From positions 186,001 through 250,000 of the forward strand of contig NZ_RJRZ01000004.1 of assembly GCF_003993775.1 (NCBI RefSeq): a stretch of 64,000 bases of DNA. Direction: 5' to 3'. Below, piece by piece: positions 1-7,629 of this stretch; within the stretch, counting starts at the first letter, position 1, and each line of letters opens with the position of its first letter. This DNA comes from Frigidibacter oleivorans (lineage in GTDB: Bacteria > Pseudomonadota > Alphaproteobacteria > Rhodobacterales > Rhodobacteraceae). The notes under the pieces were generated by a model. It had not been told where the DNA came from. It was given only the letters and a program-made list of their open reading frames with translations, and searched no databases. The translations under genes and the position numbers were made by a program.

Positions 1-2
1 AA

Positions 3-392
3 TGCCAGGTGCTGATGATGCGGATGGGGGCGCAGGCGCTGGACCTGATGCAGGCCTGCGCCGAAGGGCGGCTGGCCGGGCTGCAGGTCAACTGGGCCCA
101 GGATCACGCGCTGACCGTGGTGATGGCGGCGAACGGCTATCCGGGCGACTATGCCAGGGGCAGCCAGATCCGGGGGCTGGAGGAACTGCCCGAGGACAGC
201 CGGCACATGGTCTTCCATGCCGGCACCGCCGAACGCGAGGGGGGCATCGTCGCCGCGGGCGGGCGGGTGCTGAACGTCACCGCGCGCGGCGCCACGCTGG
301 CCGAGGCGCGCGACCGGGCCTACGGGCTGGTGGACCGGATCGACTGGCCGGGCGGATTCTGCCGTCGCGACATCGGCTGGCGGGCGCTCTGA
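3..392 (+). CDS. purD: Phosphoribosylamine-glycine ligase, C-terminal part (5' end outside window)
   Basis: This is the last 129 codons of GAR synthetase, which joins phosphoribosylamine to glycine in the second committed step of de novo purine synthesis in the cytoplasm. The reading frame is open from base 3 and begins CQVLMMRMG, which matches the end of the PurD ATP-grasp core. The C-terminal domain that follows contains GYPGDY, the HAGT segment and GRVLNVTARG, all typical of PurD. The gene starts upstream of the window, so its start and promoter cannot be judged. It converges on the Anbu gene, and a structured repeat fills the gap between them. Confidence 0.93.
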   Translation, partial: CQVLMMRMGAQALDLMQACAEGRLAGLQVNWAQDHALTVVMAANGYPGDYARGSQIRGLEELPEDSRHMVFHAGTAEREGGIVAAGGRVLNVTARGATLAEARDRAYGLVDRIDWPGGFCRRDIGWRAL

Positions 393-404
393 GGCGCCTG
401 CCCC

Positions 405-466
405 TGCAGCTGACGAAAATATCCCGGGGTGAATTGGCCGGCACGGCCAAGAGGGGCAGCGCCCCT
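405..466 (+). repeat. Dispersed structured repeat, copy A
   Basis: This copy lies between convergent purD and the Anbu gene. It reads CTGCAGCTGACG, then AAATATCCCGGGGTGAATT, then a perfect stem-loop TTGGCCG-GCA-CGGCCAA (434-450), then a second hairpin AGGGGC-AGC-GCCCCT (452-466). The same order of parts recurs elsewhere in the window with compensating changes in the first stem. It probably also terminates transcription of the flanking genes. Confidence 0.8.
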
Positions 467-483
467 CCCCTTCTCTCGCCGCC

Positions 484-1209
484 TCAGATCTCGATCTGCC
501 GGTAGCTTTCGCGCAGCGCGACCGACCAGGCCTCGCTCATCCGCTTGAACTGCGGGTCGCCCGCCTCGATCCGGCGGCGCTGCGTCACCCGGCAGGCGTC
601 GCGCTCGATCACCGCAAGGTCGAGCGGCATTCCCACCGACAGGTTCGACCGGAGCGTCGAATCCATCGACAAGAGCACCGCCTTCTGCGCCTCGGCCAGC
701 GAGGTGTCGGGCGTCACCACCCGGTCGAGGATCGGCTTGCCGTACTTGTGCTCGCCGATCTGCAGATAGGGCGTGTCGTCGGTGGCCTCGATGAAGTTGC
801 CCTCGGGATAGATCAGGAACATCCGCATCGCCCCGCCGGCCCGCTGCCCGGCGACGATCAGGCTGGCCGAGGCGGTGATCTTCGCCGCCTGCATCTTGCC
901 CTCGATGTCCTGCCGGACGCTGGCCAGCGTGTTGCCGACGATCTCGGCCACCTTCAGCATGGTGGGGGCCAGCATGATCGAGCTTTCGGAATCGGCATCC
1001 GGCGCCTCGACCGCCTCGCGCAGCCGGGCGATGGTGGTCTGGGTGACCGACAGGCTGCCCGCGGTCAGGATCGAGATCACCCGTTCGCCCGGTTCCTCGA
1101 AATGGAACATCTTGCGATAGGTGGCGATGTTGTCGAGCCCGGCATTCGTCCGCGTGTCGGACAGAAGCACGATCCCCCCGGTCAGCAGCAGACCCACGCA
1201 ATAGGTCAT
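484..1209 (-). CDS. Anbu-type proteasome-related peptidase
   Basis: The 241-aa product belongs to the bacterial proteasome-like Anbu family (COG3484), Ntn hydrolases that assemble into ring or spiral particles in the cytoplasm. After removal of Met1 the chain starts with Thr (TYCVGL), the expected nucleophile; Asp17 in SDTRT and Lys32 in YRKMF match the Thr1/Asp17/Lys33 triad of the fold. An ATG at 1296 would add 29 low-complexity residues and bury the Thr, so I chose the ATG at 1209. It is the last gene of an operon with transglutaminase, alpha-E and ATP-grasp genes, 61 bp after the transglutaminase. That set is a known Anbu neighbourhood. The substrate is unknown. Confidence 0.92.
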   Translation of the reverse strand: MTYCVGLLLTGGIVLLSDTRTNAGLDNIATYRKMFHFEEPGERVISILTAGSLSVTQTTIARLREAVEAPDADSESSIMLAPTMLKVAEIVGNTLASVRQDIEGKMQAAKITASASLIVAGQRAGGAMRMFLIYPEGNFIEATDDTPYLQIGEHKYGKPILDRVVTPDTSLAEAQKAVLLSMDSTLRSNLSVGMPLDLAVIERDACRVTQRRRIEAGDPQFKRMSEAWSVALRESYRQIEI

Positions 1210-1270
1210 CGTTCCAGTCGTCCCGTCCAGCACGCGGCCGCCCGTCCGGCCCGTTCCCCGAGGCGGGACA

Positions 1271-2080
1271 CTATTGCTGCACGGCGGCCACGGCAACAGA
1301 GACGTCGAGCGATTCCGTCACGCGACCCCGTGCCACACCCCGGACCGGCGCCGCGTCCTGCGCGTCGAGGCCCGATCCCAGCCGGATATAGCGCGTGTCC
1401 GGGCAGCAGGCATTGGCGGGATCGAAGCCGACCCAGCCCAGCCCCTCGATCCACAGTTCCGCCCAGGCATGGGCAGCCTCCTGCGCCATGTCGGACCCGG
1501 CCTCCAGATAGCCCGAGACATAGCGCGCGGGCGTTTCCAGCAGCCGCGCGCAGGCGATCAGCACATGGGCATGGTCCTGGCAGACGCCCTCGCCCAGGGC
1601 CAGCGCCTCGGCGGCGGTGGTATGGGCCTCGGTCGCGCCGGGCTTGTAGGCCACCGCCTCGGCCACGGCCGCGGCCAGCCGGTGCGCCCGGTCCAGCGCG
1701 CCCGTCGCGCCCTCGATCCCGGCATGGGCCAGATCGACCAGCCCCGCCTCGGACCGGGTGGAGGCGGTGTCGCGCAGATAGACCTCGGGCGGGACCTGTT
1801 CGCGATGGCCGCGCAGCACGCCGGCCATGTCGGTCGTCGCCACCTCGCCCGAGACGCTGACCGCGATCTCGGTCGCGGGGCCGCGCAGCGACCAGCTTTC
1901 GATCCAGTCGCCGGCCCCGTCGCGGAAGGCCGCGCCGCGCATCCCGCCCTCGACCCCGATCTGCCAGCGGATCACCCGCTGCCCGTCGCACAGCGAGGGC
2001 GTCAGCCGCAGGCTCTGCACCGCGCCGCGCACCGGCGCGTCATAGCGATAGGTGGTGACATGGGTGACGCTCAGGATCAT
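1271..2080 (-). CDS. Transglutaminase-like cysteine peptidase
   Basis: This 269-aa protein has the bacterial transglutaminase N-terminal region (TYRYDAPVRGAVQSLRLTP) followed by a transglutaminase-like catalytic core. The Cys/His/Asp triad is visible as Cys167 (GVCQDHAH), His204 (AAHAWAEL) and Asp220 (GFDPAN). Such proteins cleave or form amide bonds; in this neighbourhood a peptidase or amidase role on a peptide made by the ATP-grasp enzyme has been proposed. Its ATG overlaps the stop of the alpha-E gene by 4 bp (ATGA), so the two are translationally coupled. It has no signal peptide, which suggests cytoplasmic action. Confidence 0.92.
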   Translation of the reverse strand: MILSVTHVTTYRYDAPVRGAVQSLRLTPSLCDGQRVIRWQIGVEGGMRGAAFRDGAGDWIESWSLRGPATEIAVSVSGEVATTDMAGVLRGHREQVPPEVYLRDTASTRSEAGLVDLAHAGIEGATGALDRAHRLAAAVAEAVAYKPGATEAHTTAAEALALGEGVCQDHAHVLIACARLLETPARYVSGYLEAGSDMAQEAAHAWAELWIEGLGWVGFDPANACCPDTRYIRLGSGLDAQDAAPVRGVARGRVTESLDVSVAVAAVQQ

Positions 2081-3030
2081 CGCGCCTCTCCGCTCAGATA
2101 GACCTCGCCGACCAGCGCCGTCAGCTTCGACACCTCGCCGATAAACCGGCTGAGGAATTCGTGCAGGCCCTCGTCGAAGATGTCCTCCACCGTCATCTCG
2201 GACAATTCGCCCAGCAGGCTGCGCCCCTTGCTCTGCGCCGGGGTGCTGGCGTGATAGCCGCGCGCCAGCCTGTCCAGATGCTCGACCGCGCCGCCGGTCG
2301 AGGTGATCAGCGACCGCGGGCATTGCGGGTTCAGGATCAGGAAATGCGCGATCTTGCCCGCGGTGATGTCGCCGCCATAGGCCCAGTGGAAGGCCCGGTG
2401 CGAGGACATGGCGCGCAGCAGCGTCGTCCACTGGTAGTTGTCGAGGCCCGAGCCCACGAAATCCACCTTGGGCAGCAGGACGTAATATTTCACGTCCATC
2501 AGCCGGGCGGTGTTGTCGGCGCGTTCCAGCTTGTAGCCGAGGCCGAGGAAATCCCAGCCGTCATTGCGCAGCAGCGTCGCGTCGATCGCGCCCCGTACCA
2601 TCGCCGCGTGCCGCATCGTCCATTCGGTCAGCCGCGACAGTTCGGTTTCCGACCGGGGCAGCCGTTCCAGCGCCTTCATCTCCTGAAAGGCGGTGTTCAG
2701 CGCGTCCCAGACCTGGCTGGTCAGCGCGGTCCGCACGATGCGCGCATTCTCGCGCGCGCGGCCGATGCAGGTGGCTACCGACGACGAATTGTCGTGGTCG
2801 AAGAACAGATAGCTTTCGATGTTGCGCTGCACCGGGTCGCCGTATTTCTTCGCGAAGCCGTCGGCGGTGCCCGAGGCCTGCAGCAGGCTGTCCCATTCGC
2901 TGCGATAGCCATGCCCGGCCGAGGGCAGCAGCGCGATCCGCGCCCCCACTTCCAGCAGGCGGGCCATCGTCTCGGCCCGCTCCATGTAGCGGGCGATCCA
3001 GAACAGGTTGGCGGCGGTTCTGCTCAGCAT
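2077..3030 (-). CDS. Alpha-E domain protein
   Basis: The 317-aa protein starts with MLSRTAANLFWIARYMERAE, the hallmark of the alpha-helical alpha-E family (COG2307), and is predicted to be helical throughout. The biochemical role is unknown. Alpha-E genes are almost always linked to circularly permuted ATP-grasp genes and are thought to work with them as a partner in peptide ligation. Here the gene sits 7 bp downstream of that ATP-grasp gene and overlaps the transglutaminase gene by 4 bp. Confidence 0.92.
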   Translation of the reverse strand: MLSRTAANLFWIARYMERAETMARLLEVGARIALLPSAGHGYRSEWDSLLQASGTADGFAKKYGDPVQRNIESYLFFDHDNSSSVATCIGRARENARIVRTALTSQVWDALNTAFQEMKALERLPRSETELSRLTEWTMRHAAMVRGAIDATLLRNDGWDFLGLGYKLERADNTARLMDVKYYVLLPKVDFVGSGLDNYQWTTLLRAMSSHRAFHWAYGGDITAGKIAHFLILNPQCPRSLITSTGGAVEHLDRLARGYHASTPAQSKGRSLLGELSEMTVEDIFDEGLHEFLSRFIGEVSKLTALVGEVYLSGEAR

Positions 3031-3037
3031 CGTCCGG

Positions 3038-4453
3038 TCACTCCGCCAGCACCCAGGTGTCCTTGACCCCGCCGCCCTGCGACGAGTTCACCACGAGACT
3101 GCCCTCGGTCAGCGCCACCCGCGTCAGCCCGCCGGGGACCAGCTCGATCCGCTCGCCCACAAGGCAATAGGGCCGCAGGTCCACATGGCGCGGCGCCACG
3201 CCCTCGTCCACGAAGGTCGGCACCGTGGACAGGGCCAGCGTCGGCTGGGCGATATAGTTCCCGGGATCGGCCTTGATCCGGTCGGCGAAGACCGCGATCT
3301 GCTCCTTCGTGGCCTTGGGGCCGACCAGCATCCCGTAGCCGCCGGAGCCATGAACCTCCTTCACCACCAGTTCCGGAAGGTTCGCCAGCACATGCTTCAG
3401 GTCATCGGCCTTGCCGCATTGCCAGGTGGGCACGTTCTGCAGGATCGGCTCCTCGCCCAGATAGAAGCGCACCATGTCGGGCACGAAGGTATAGACCGCC
3501 TTGTCGTCGGCCACGCCCGCCCCCGGCGCCGAACAGATCGTCACCCCGCCCGAGCGGTAGACATCCATCAGCCCCGGCACGCCCAGCATCGAATCCGGGC
3601 GGAAGCACAGCGGGTCGAGGAAACTGTCGTCGATCCGGCGGTAGATCACATCCACCTTCTTCGGCCCCTCGGTGGTGCGCATCCAGACGAAGCCATGCTC
3701 GACGAAGAGGTCCGCGCCCTCGACCAGTTCCACGCCCATCAGGTCGGCAAGGAAGCTGTGTTCGTAATAGGCGCTGTTGAAATGGCCGGGCGTCAGGATC
3801 ACGATCACCGGGTCGCGGTCGCATTTCGCCGGCGCGACGCTGGCCAGCGTCCGGCGCAGCAGGTCTGAATAGCCGTCCACCGGTTCGATCCGGTTCGACT
3901 GGAACAGGCCCGGGAACATCCGCATCATGATCTCGCGGTTTTCCAGCATGTAGCTGACGCCCGAGGGCGTGCGGCAGTTGTCCTCCAGCACGTAGAAATC
4001 GTTGGGGCCGGTGCGGACGATGTCGATGCCGACGATATGGCTGTAGACCCCGCGCGGCGGCACGAAGCCCGCCACGGCCTTTTCATAGGCCTCGTTGCGA
4101 TAGACCAGCCGCGAGGGGATGCGCCCCGCGCGCACGATCTCGCCCCTGCCGTAGACATCGACGAGAAAGGCGTTCAGCGCCCGTGCCCGCTGCTTGATCC
4201 CCCGTTCCAGCCGCCGCCATTCTTCTTGCAGGAAGACGCGCGGGAACATGTCGAAGGGGATCAGCCGGTCCGGATCGCCGCCCTCGCCATAGACGGCGAA
4301 GGTGATGCCGATGCGGCGGAACAGGGTTTCCGCCTCGGCCTGCTTCATCTGCCGCAACTCGGCGGGCATGGACTGCATCCAGTCCTGAAGCCGGGCATAG
4401 GGCGGGCGGACCGCGCCGCCATCGTACATCTCGTTGAAGTAAGTGGTCGTCAT
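3038..4453 (-). CDS. Circularly permuted ATP-grasp family protein
   Basis: This 471-aa protein (COG2308) carries the family opening FNEMYDGGAVRP and a long ATP-grasp core including PSGVSYMLENREIMMRMFPGLF and the glycine-rich GSGGYGMLVGP. ATP-grasp enzymes activate carboxylates as acyl phosphates and couple them to amines; this permuted group is predicted to make a small peptide or tag. I used the ATG at 4453, which has a purine-rich GGGGCGG stretch in front; an ATG at 4558 would add 35 low-complexity residues. It leads the operon ATP-grasp, alpha-E, transglutaminase, Anbu. Confidence 0.92.
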   Translation of the reverse strand: MTTTYFNEMYDGGAVRPPYARLQDWMQSMPAELRQMKQAEAETLFRRIGITFAVYGEGGDPDRLIPFDMFPRVFLQEEWRRLERGIKQRARALNAFLVDVYGRGEIVRAGRIPSRLVYRNEAYEKAVAGFVPPRGVYSHIVGIDIVRTGPNDFYVLEDNCRTPSGVSYMLENREIMMRMFPGLFQSNRIEPVDGYSDLLRRTLASVAPAKCDRDPVIVILTPGHFNSAYYEHSFLADLMGVELVEGADLFVEHGFVWMRTTEGPKKVDVIYRRIDDSFLDPLCFRPDSMLGVPGLMDVYRSGGVTICSAPGAGVADDKAVYTFVPDMVRFYLGEEPILQNVPTWQCGKADDLKHVLANLPELVVKEVHGSGGYGMLVGPKATKEQIAVFADRIKADPGNYIAQPTLALSTVPTFVDEGVAPRHVDLRPYCLVGERIELVPGGLTRVALTEGSLVVNSSQGGGVKDTWVLAE

Positions 4454-4739
4454 GCCGCCCCTGATGCCGCCCCTGCCGCTGTCCGCCGCGCTGTCCTGCC
4501 GTTCCGGCTGCCTGCGCTGGCTGCCCGGCCCTGCGGCGATTCCGGGCGTCTGGTCCAAGTGTTAGGCAGGCCCCGGGGCCGGGGGAAGAACCCTCATGCC
4601 ATTCGCGCAGAGCGCCGGCAAGAGGCCGCCCATAACTTGGGCATGCGATCAAATCCTGTGCAACCGCGACCAGTACCGGCCACCGTCGGGCCGCCGCGCC
4701 CCGCCTTCCCTTCCCGCAACCGGGCCCTATCTTCTGCGC

Positions 4740-5756
4740 ATGGCCCGCGAACCCGTGCTCAGCTTCACCGACAGGGGCATCTATTGCGCCGCCGGGGATT
4801 TCCACATCGACCCGTGGCGCCCGGTGGACCGGGCCATCGTCACCCATGCCCATTCCGACCACGCCCGGTCCGGGATGCGCCGCTATCTGGCCACGCCGCG
4901 CACCATCGCCGCGATGCGCCACCGGCTCGGGCCGATCGCGGCCGAGCCGCTGCCCCATGGCGAGGCGCGGCGCATCGGCGGCGCGACGGTCAGCCTGCAT
5001 CCCGCCGGGCACGTTCCGGGTTCCGCCCAGGTCCGGGTCGAGGTGGGGGGCGAGGTCTGGGTAGTCTCGGGCGATTACAAGACCGTGCCCGACGGTCTGT
5101 CGGAACCGTTCGAGCCTGTCCCCTGCCACGCCTTCATCAGCGAATGCACCTTCGGCCTGCCGGTCTTCCGCTGGGCGCCCGAGGCGGAGATCCGGGCCGA
5201 CCTGAACCGTTGGTGGGCGGAATGCGCGGCCAGCGGCCGGACGGCGCTGGTCGGGGCCTACAGCCTTGGCAAGGCGCAGCGGATCCTCGCGGCGCTCGAT
5301 CCCTCGGTCGGGCCGATCCTGACCCATGGCGCGGTCGAGGCGATGACCGAGGTGCTGCGCGGCGAGGGGCTGGCCCTGCCCGCGACGGAGCATCTGGTCC
5401 CGGGGATGACCGCGAAGACCCATCCCGGCGCGATCCTCGTCGCCCCGCCCTCGGCGCTCGGCTCGCCCTGGGCACGGCGCTTCGGCCCGGTCTCGGACGC
5501 CTTTGCCTCGGGCTGGATGCGGCTGCGCGGCATCCGCCGCCGCCGCGCGGTGGATCGCGGCTTCGTGATGTCCGATCATGCCGACTGGGAGGGGCTGACC
5601 ACCGCGATCCGCGCCACCGGGGCCGAGCGTGTCTTCGTCACCCACGGCTATACCGCGCCCTTCCGCCGCTGGCTGGAAGACCAGGGTTACGATGCCGGCA
5701 TCGTCACCACCGACTGGCAGGGCGACGAGGCCGAAGAGACGGAGGTGACGGAGTGA
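4740..5756 (+). CDS. Ligase-associated DNA damage response exonuclease (metallo-beta-lactamase/beta-CASP)
   Basis: This 338-aa metallo-beta-lactamase-fold protein is of the type annotated as ligase-associated DNA damage response exonuclease. The zinc motif THAHSDHARSG gives His36, His38, Asp40 and His41; later ligands lie in SGDYKT, MSDHADW and THGYT. It is expected to process DNA ends before sealing by the ATP-dependent ligase encoded next on the same strand. I chose the ATG at 4740 because the upstream extension has no family resemblance. The usual third partner, a DEXH helicase, is not in this window. Confidence 0.88.
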   Translation: MAREPVLSFTDRGIYCAAGDFHIDPWRPVDRAIVTHAHSDHARSGMRRYLATPRTIAAMRHRLGPIAAEPLPHGEARRIGGATVSLHPAGHVPGSAQVRVEVGGEVWVVSGDYKTVPDGLSEPFEPVPCHAFISECTFGLPVFRWAPEAEIRADLNRWWAECAASGRTALVGAYSLGKAQRILAALDPSVGPILTHGAVEAMTEVLRGEGLALPATEHLVPGMTAKTHPGAILVAPPSALGSPWARRFGPVSDAFASGWMRLRGIRRRRAVDRGFVMSDHADWEGLTTAIRATGAERVFVTHGYTAPFRRWLEDQGYDAGIVTTDWQGDEAEETEVTE

Positions 5757-5802
5757 CCGCGCCCCGACCCGGCTGTTGTCCCCGCCGCGCGCCCGGCCCC
5801 GT

Positions 5803-5931
5803 CCCCCGGGGCGCTGCCCCGGACCCCGGGATATTTCCACCGACAAGAAGCAGCGGCGGCTTCTTGTCGGGGCAAATTTCCTCGGGGGGTGAACCGGCGC
5901 GGCAGGCGCCGGGAGGGGGGCAGACGGCCCC
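5803..5931 (+). repeat. Dispersed structured repeat, copy B (two units head to head)
   Basis: Two repeat units meet through a perfect 11-bp inverted repeat, CCGACAAGAAG (5840-5850) and CTTCTTGTCGG (5860-5870). The left unit, in reverse orientation, has a hairpin CCGGGGC-GCT-GCCCCGG (5806-5822) and GGGATATTT. The right unit has a stem CCGGCGC-GGCAG-GCGCCGG (5894-5912) followed by the G-run/C-run hairpin with CAGACGG. It lies in the 203-bp gap between the exonuclease and ligase genes, so it may separate their expression. Confidence 0.8.
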
Positions 5932-5959
5932 TCTGCGCGGGCTGCCGCGGGGCTGAGCG

Positions 5960-7555
5960 ATGGAGCGGTTCGCGCAGCTCTTCTCGGCGCTCGACGCCAC
6001 CACCCGCACCGGCGAGAAGACGGCGGCCCTCGCCGCCTATTTCCGCGAGGCGCCGGAACCCGACCGGCTGTGGACCGTGGCGCTTTTGTCGGGACGGCGG
6101 CCGAAGCGGGCGGTGACCGCGACCCGGCTGGCGGAATGGGCGGCCGACCGGGCTGGGCTGCCCGGCTGGCTCTTCGACGAAAGCTATGCGGTGACCGGCG
6201 ATCTGGCGGAAACCATCGCGCTGATCCTGCCGCCCGCGGGCGCGCCGCAGGCGCGCAGCCTGTCGGACTGGATCGGGCTGATCCTGACCCTCTCCGCGCA
6301 GGCCGAACCCGAACGGCGGGCGGCAGTGCTGGCCGCATGGGATGCGCTGGACGGCACCGAACGCTTTCTCTTCAACAAGCTGATCACCGGCGGCTTCCGC
6401 ATGGGGGTGGCGCGCGGGCTGATGGTGCGGGCGCTGGCGCAGGCGACGGGGATCGAGGAGCCGGACCTCGCTCATCGGCTGATGGGCGACTGGACGCCCG
6501 AGCGCACGACCTGGGCCGGGCTGATCCTGACCAACGATCCCGGCGCCGACCTGACCCGCCCCTATCCCTTCTGCCTCGCCCATCCGCTGGAGGCCGAGCC
6601 CGCCACGCTGGGCGATCCGTCCGACTGGGCCGCCGACTGGAAATGGGACGGCATCCGCGGGCAGGCGGTGCTGCGCGGCGGGCGGTTCAGCCTGTGGTCG
6701 CGCGGCGAGGATCTGGTGACGGACCGCTTCCCCGAACTGGCGGAACTGGCCGACCGGCTGCCGCAGGGCACGGTGGTGGATGGCGAGATCCTCGCCTTCC
6801 GCGACGGGCGGCCCCTGCCCTTCGCGGCGCTGCAGACCCGGATCGGGCGCAAGACGGTGACGAAGAAGCAGCTGGCCGAGGCGCCGGTGGTGCTGATGGC
6901 CTATGACCTGCTGGAAGCGGAGGGCCGCGACCTGCGGGGCGAGCCCTTCGACACCCGCCGCGCGGGGCTGGAGGCGCTGGCTGCCGCGATGCCCGGGGGC
7001 ACGCCCTTCCGGCTGTCGCCGCTGATCCCTTTCGCCGACTGGCCGGCCCTCGCCGCGGCGCGCGCTGGCGCGGCCGGGGAGGCCGCGGAAGGGGTCATGG
7101 TCAAGCGCCGCGGCTCGCCCTATCACACCGGACGCAAGCGCGGCGACTGGTGGAAATGGAAGCTCGACCCGATGAGCTTCGATGCGGTGATGGTCTATGC
7201 GCAGGCGGGGCACGGGCGGCGGGCGAACCTCTATACCGACTTCACCTTCGCGCTGTGGGACGGCGATGTGCTGGTGCCGGTGACGAAGGCCTATTCCGGC
7301 CTGACCGATGCGGAATTCAACGAGATCACCGCCTGGGTGCGCCGGCACACGCTGGAACGCTTCGGCCCGGTGCGGCGGGTGGCGCCGGATCTGGTGTTCG
7401 AGATCGCCTTCGAGGGCATCCAGGAAAGCAGCCGGCACAAGTCCGGCATCGCGTTGCGCTTTCCGAGGATGGCGCGCTGGCGGCGCGACAAGCCGGCGGC
7501 CGAGGCCGACACCATCGACACCGCGCGCGACCTGCTGCGCGCGCGGGGCCCGTAG
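5960..7555 (+). CDS. ATP-dependent DNA ligase, cisplatin-damage-response type
   Basis: The 531-aa protein has the ATP-dependent ligase layout: an N-terminal DNA-binding region (with FLFNKLITGGFRMGVARGL), a nucleotidyltransferase core with KWDGIR, where Lys228 is the residue adenylated by ATP, the downstream motif VDGEIL, and a C-terminal OB domain with KWKLDP. It matches the family called cisplatin damage response ATP-dependent DNA ligase, which works with the MBL exonuclease encoded just upstream. The start ATG follows the copy B repeat. Confidence 0.92.
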   Translation: MERFAQLFSALDATTRTGEKTAALAAYFREAPEPDRLWTVALLSGRRPKRAVTATRLAEWAADRAGLPGWLFDESYAVTGDLAETIALILPPAGAPQARSLSDWIGLILTLSAQAEPERRAAVLAAWDALDGTERFLFNKLITGGFRMGVARGLMVRALAQATGIEEPDLAHRLMGDWTPERTTWAGLILTNDPGADLTRPYPFCLAHPLEAEPATLGDPSDWAADWKWDGIRGQAVLRGGRFSLWSRGEDLVTDRFPELAELADRLPQGTVVDGEILAFRDGRPLPFAALQTRIGRKTVTKKQLAEAPVVLMAYDLLEAEGRDLRGEPFDTRRAGLEALAAAMPGGTPFRLSPLIPFADWPALAAARAGAAGEAAEGVMVKRRGSPYHTGRKRGDWWKWKLDPMSFDAVMVYAQAGHGRRANLYTDFTFALWDGDVLVPVTKAYSGLTDAEFNEITAWVRRHTLERFGPVRRVAPDLVFEIAFEGIQESSRHKSGIALRFPRMARWRRDKPAAEADTIDTARDLLRARGP

Positions 7556-7629
7556 GGCGACCGCCCCCGGCCCTTGCGCCCGCCCGCCGGGCCACCCTAT
7601 GTCAGGACTGCCAAGAGAGAGGTTTCCCG

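Noticed and set aside
1210-1296. Upstream extension of the Anbu gene to ATG 1296
   Set aside because: It would bury the catalytic N-terminal Thr and encodes a low-complexity segment not seen in the family.
5840-5870. The 11-bp inverted repeat as a simple terminator
   Set aside because: It is the joint between two repeat units found elsewhere, and the sequence after it has no proper T run.
4083-6338. A 751-residue minus-strand frame across the ATP-grasp and exonuclease region
   Set aside because: It overlaps three supported genes in other frames and is rich in Arg/Pro/Gly as in shadow frames.
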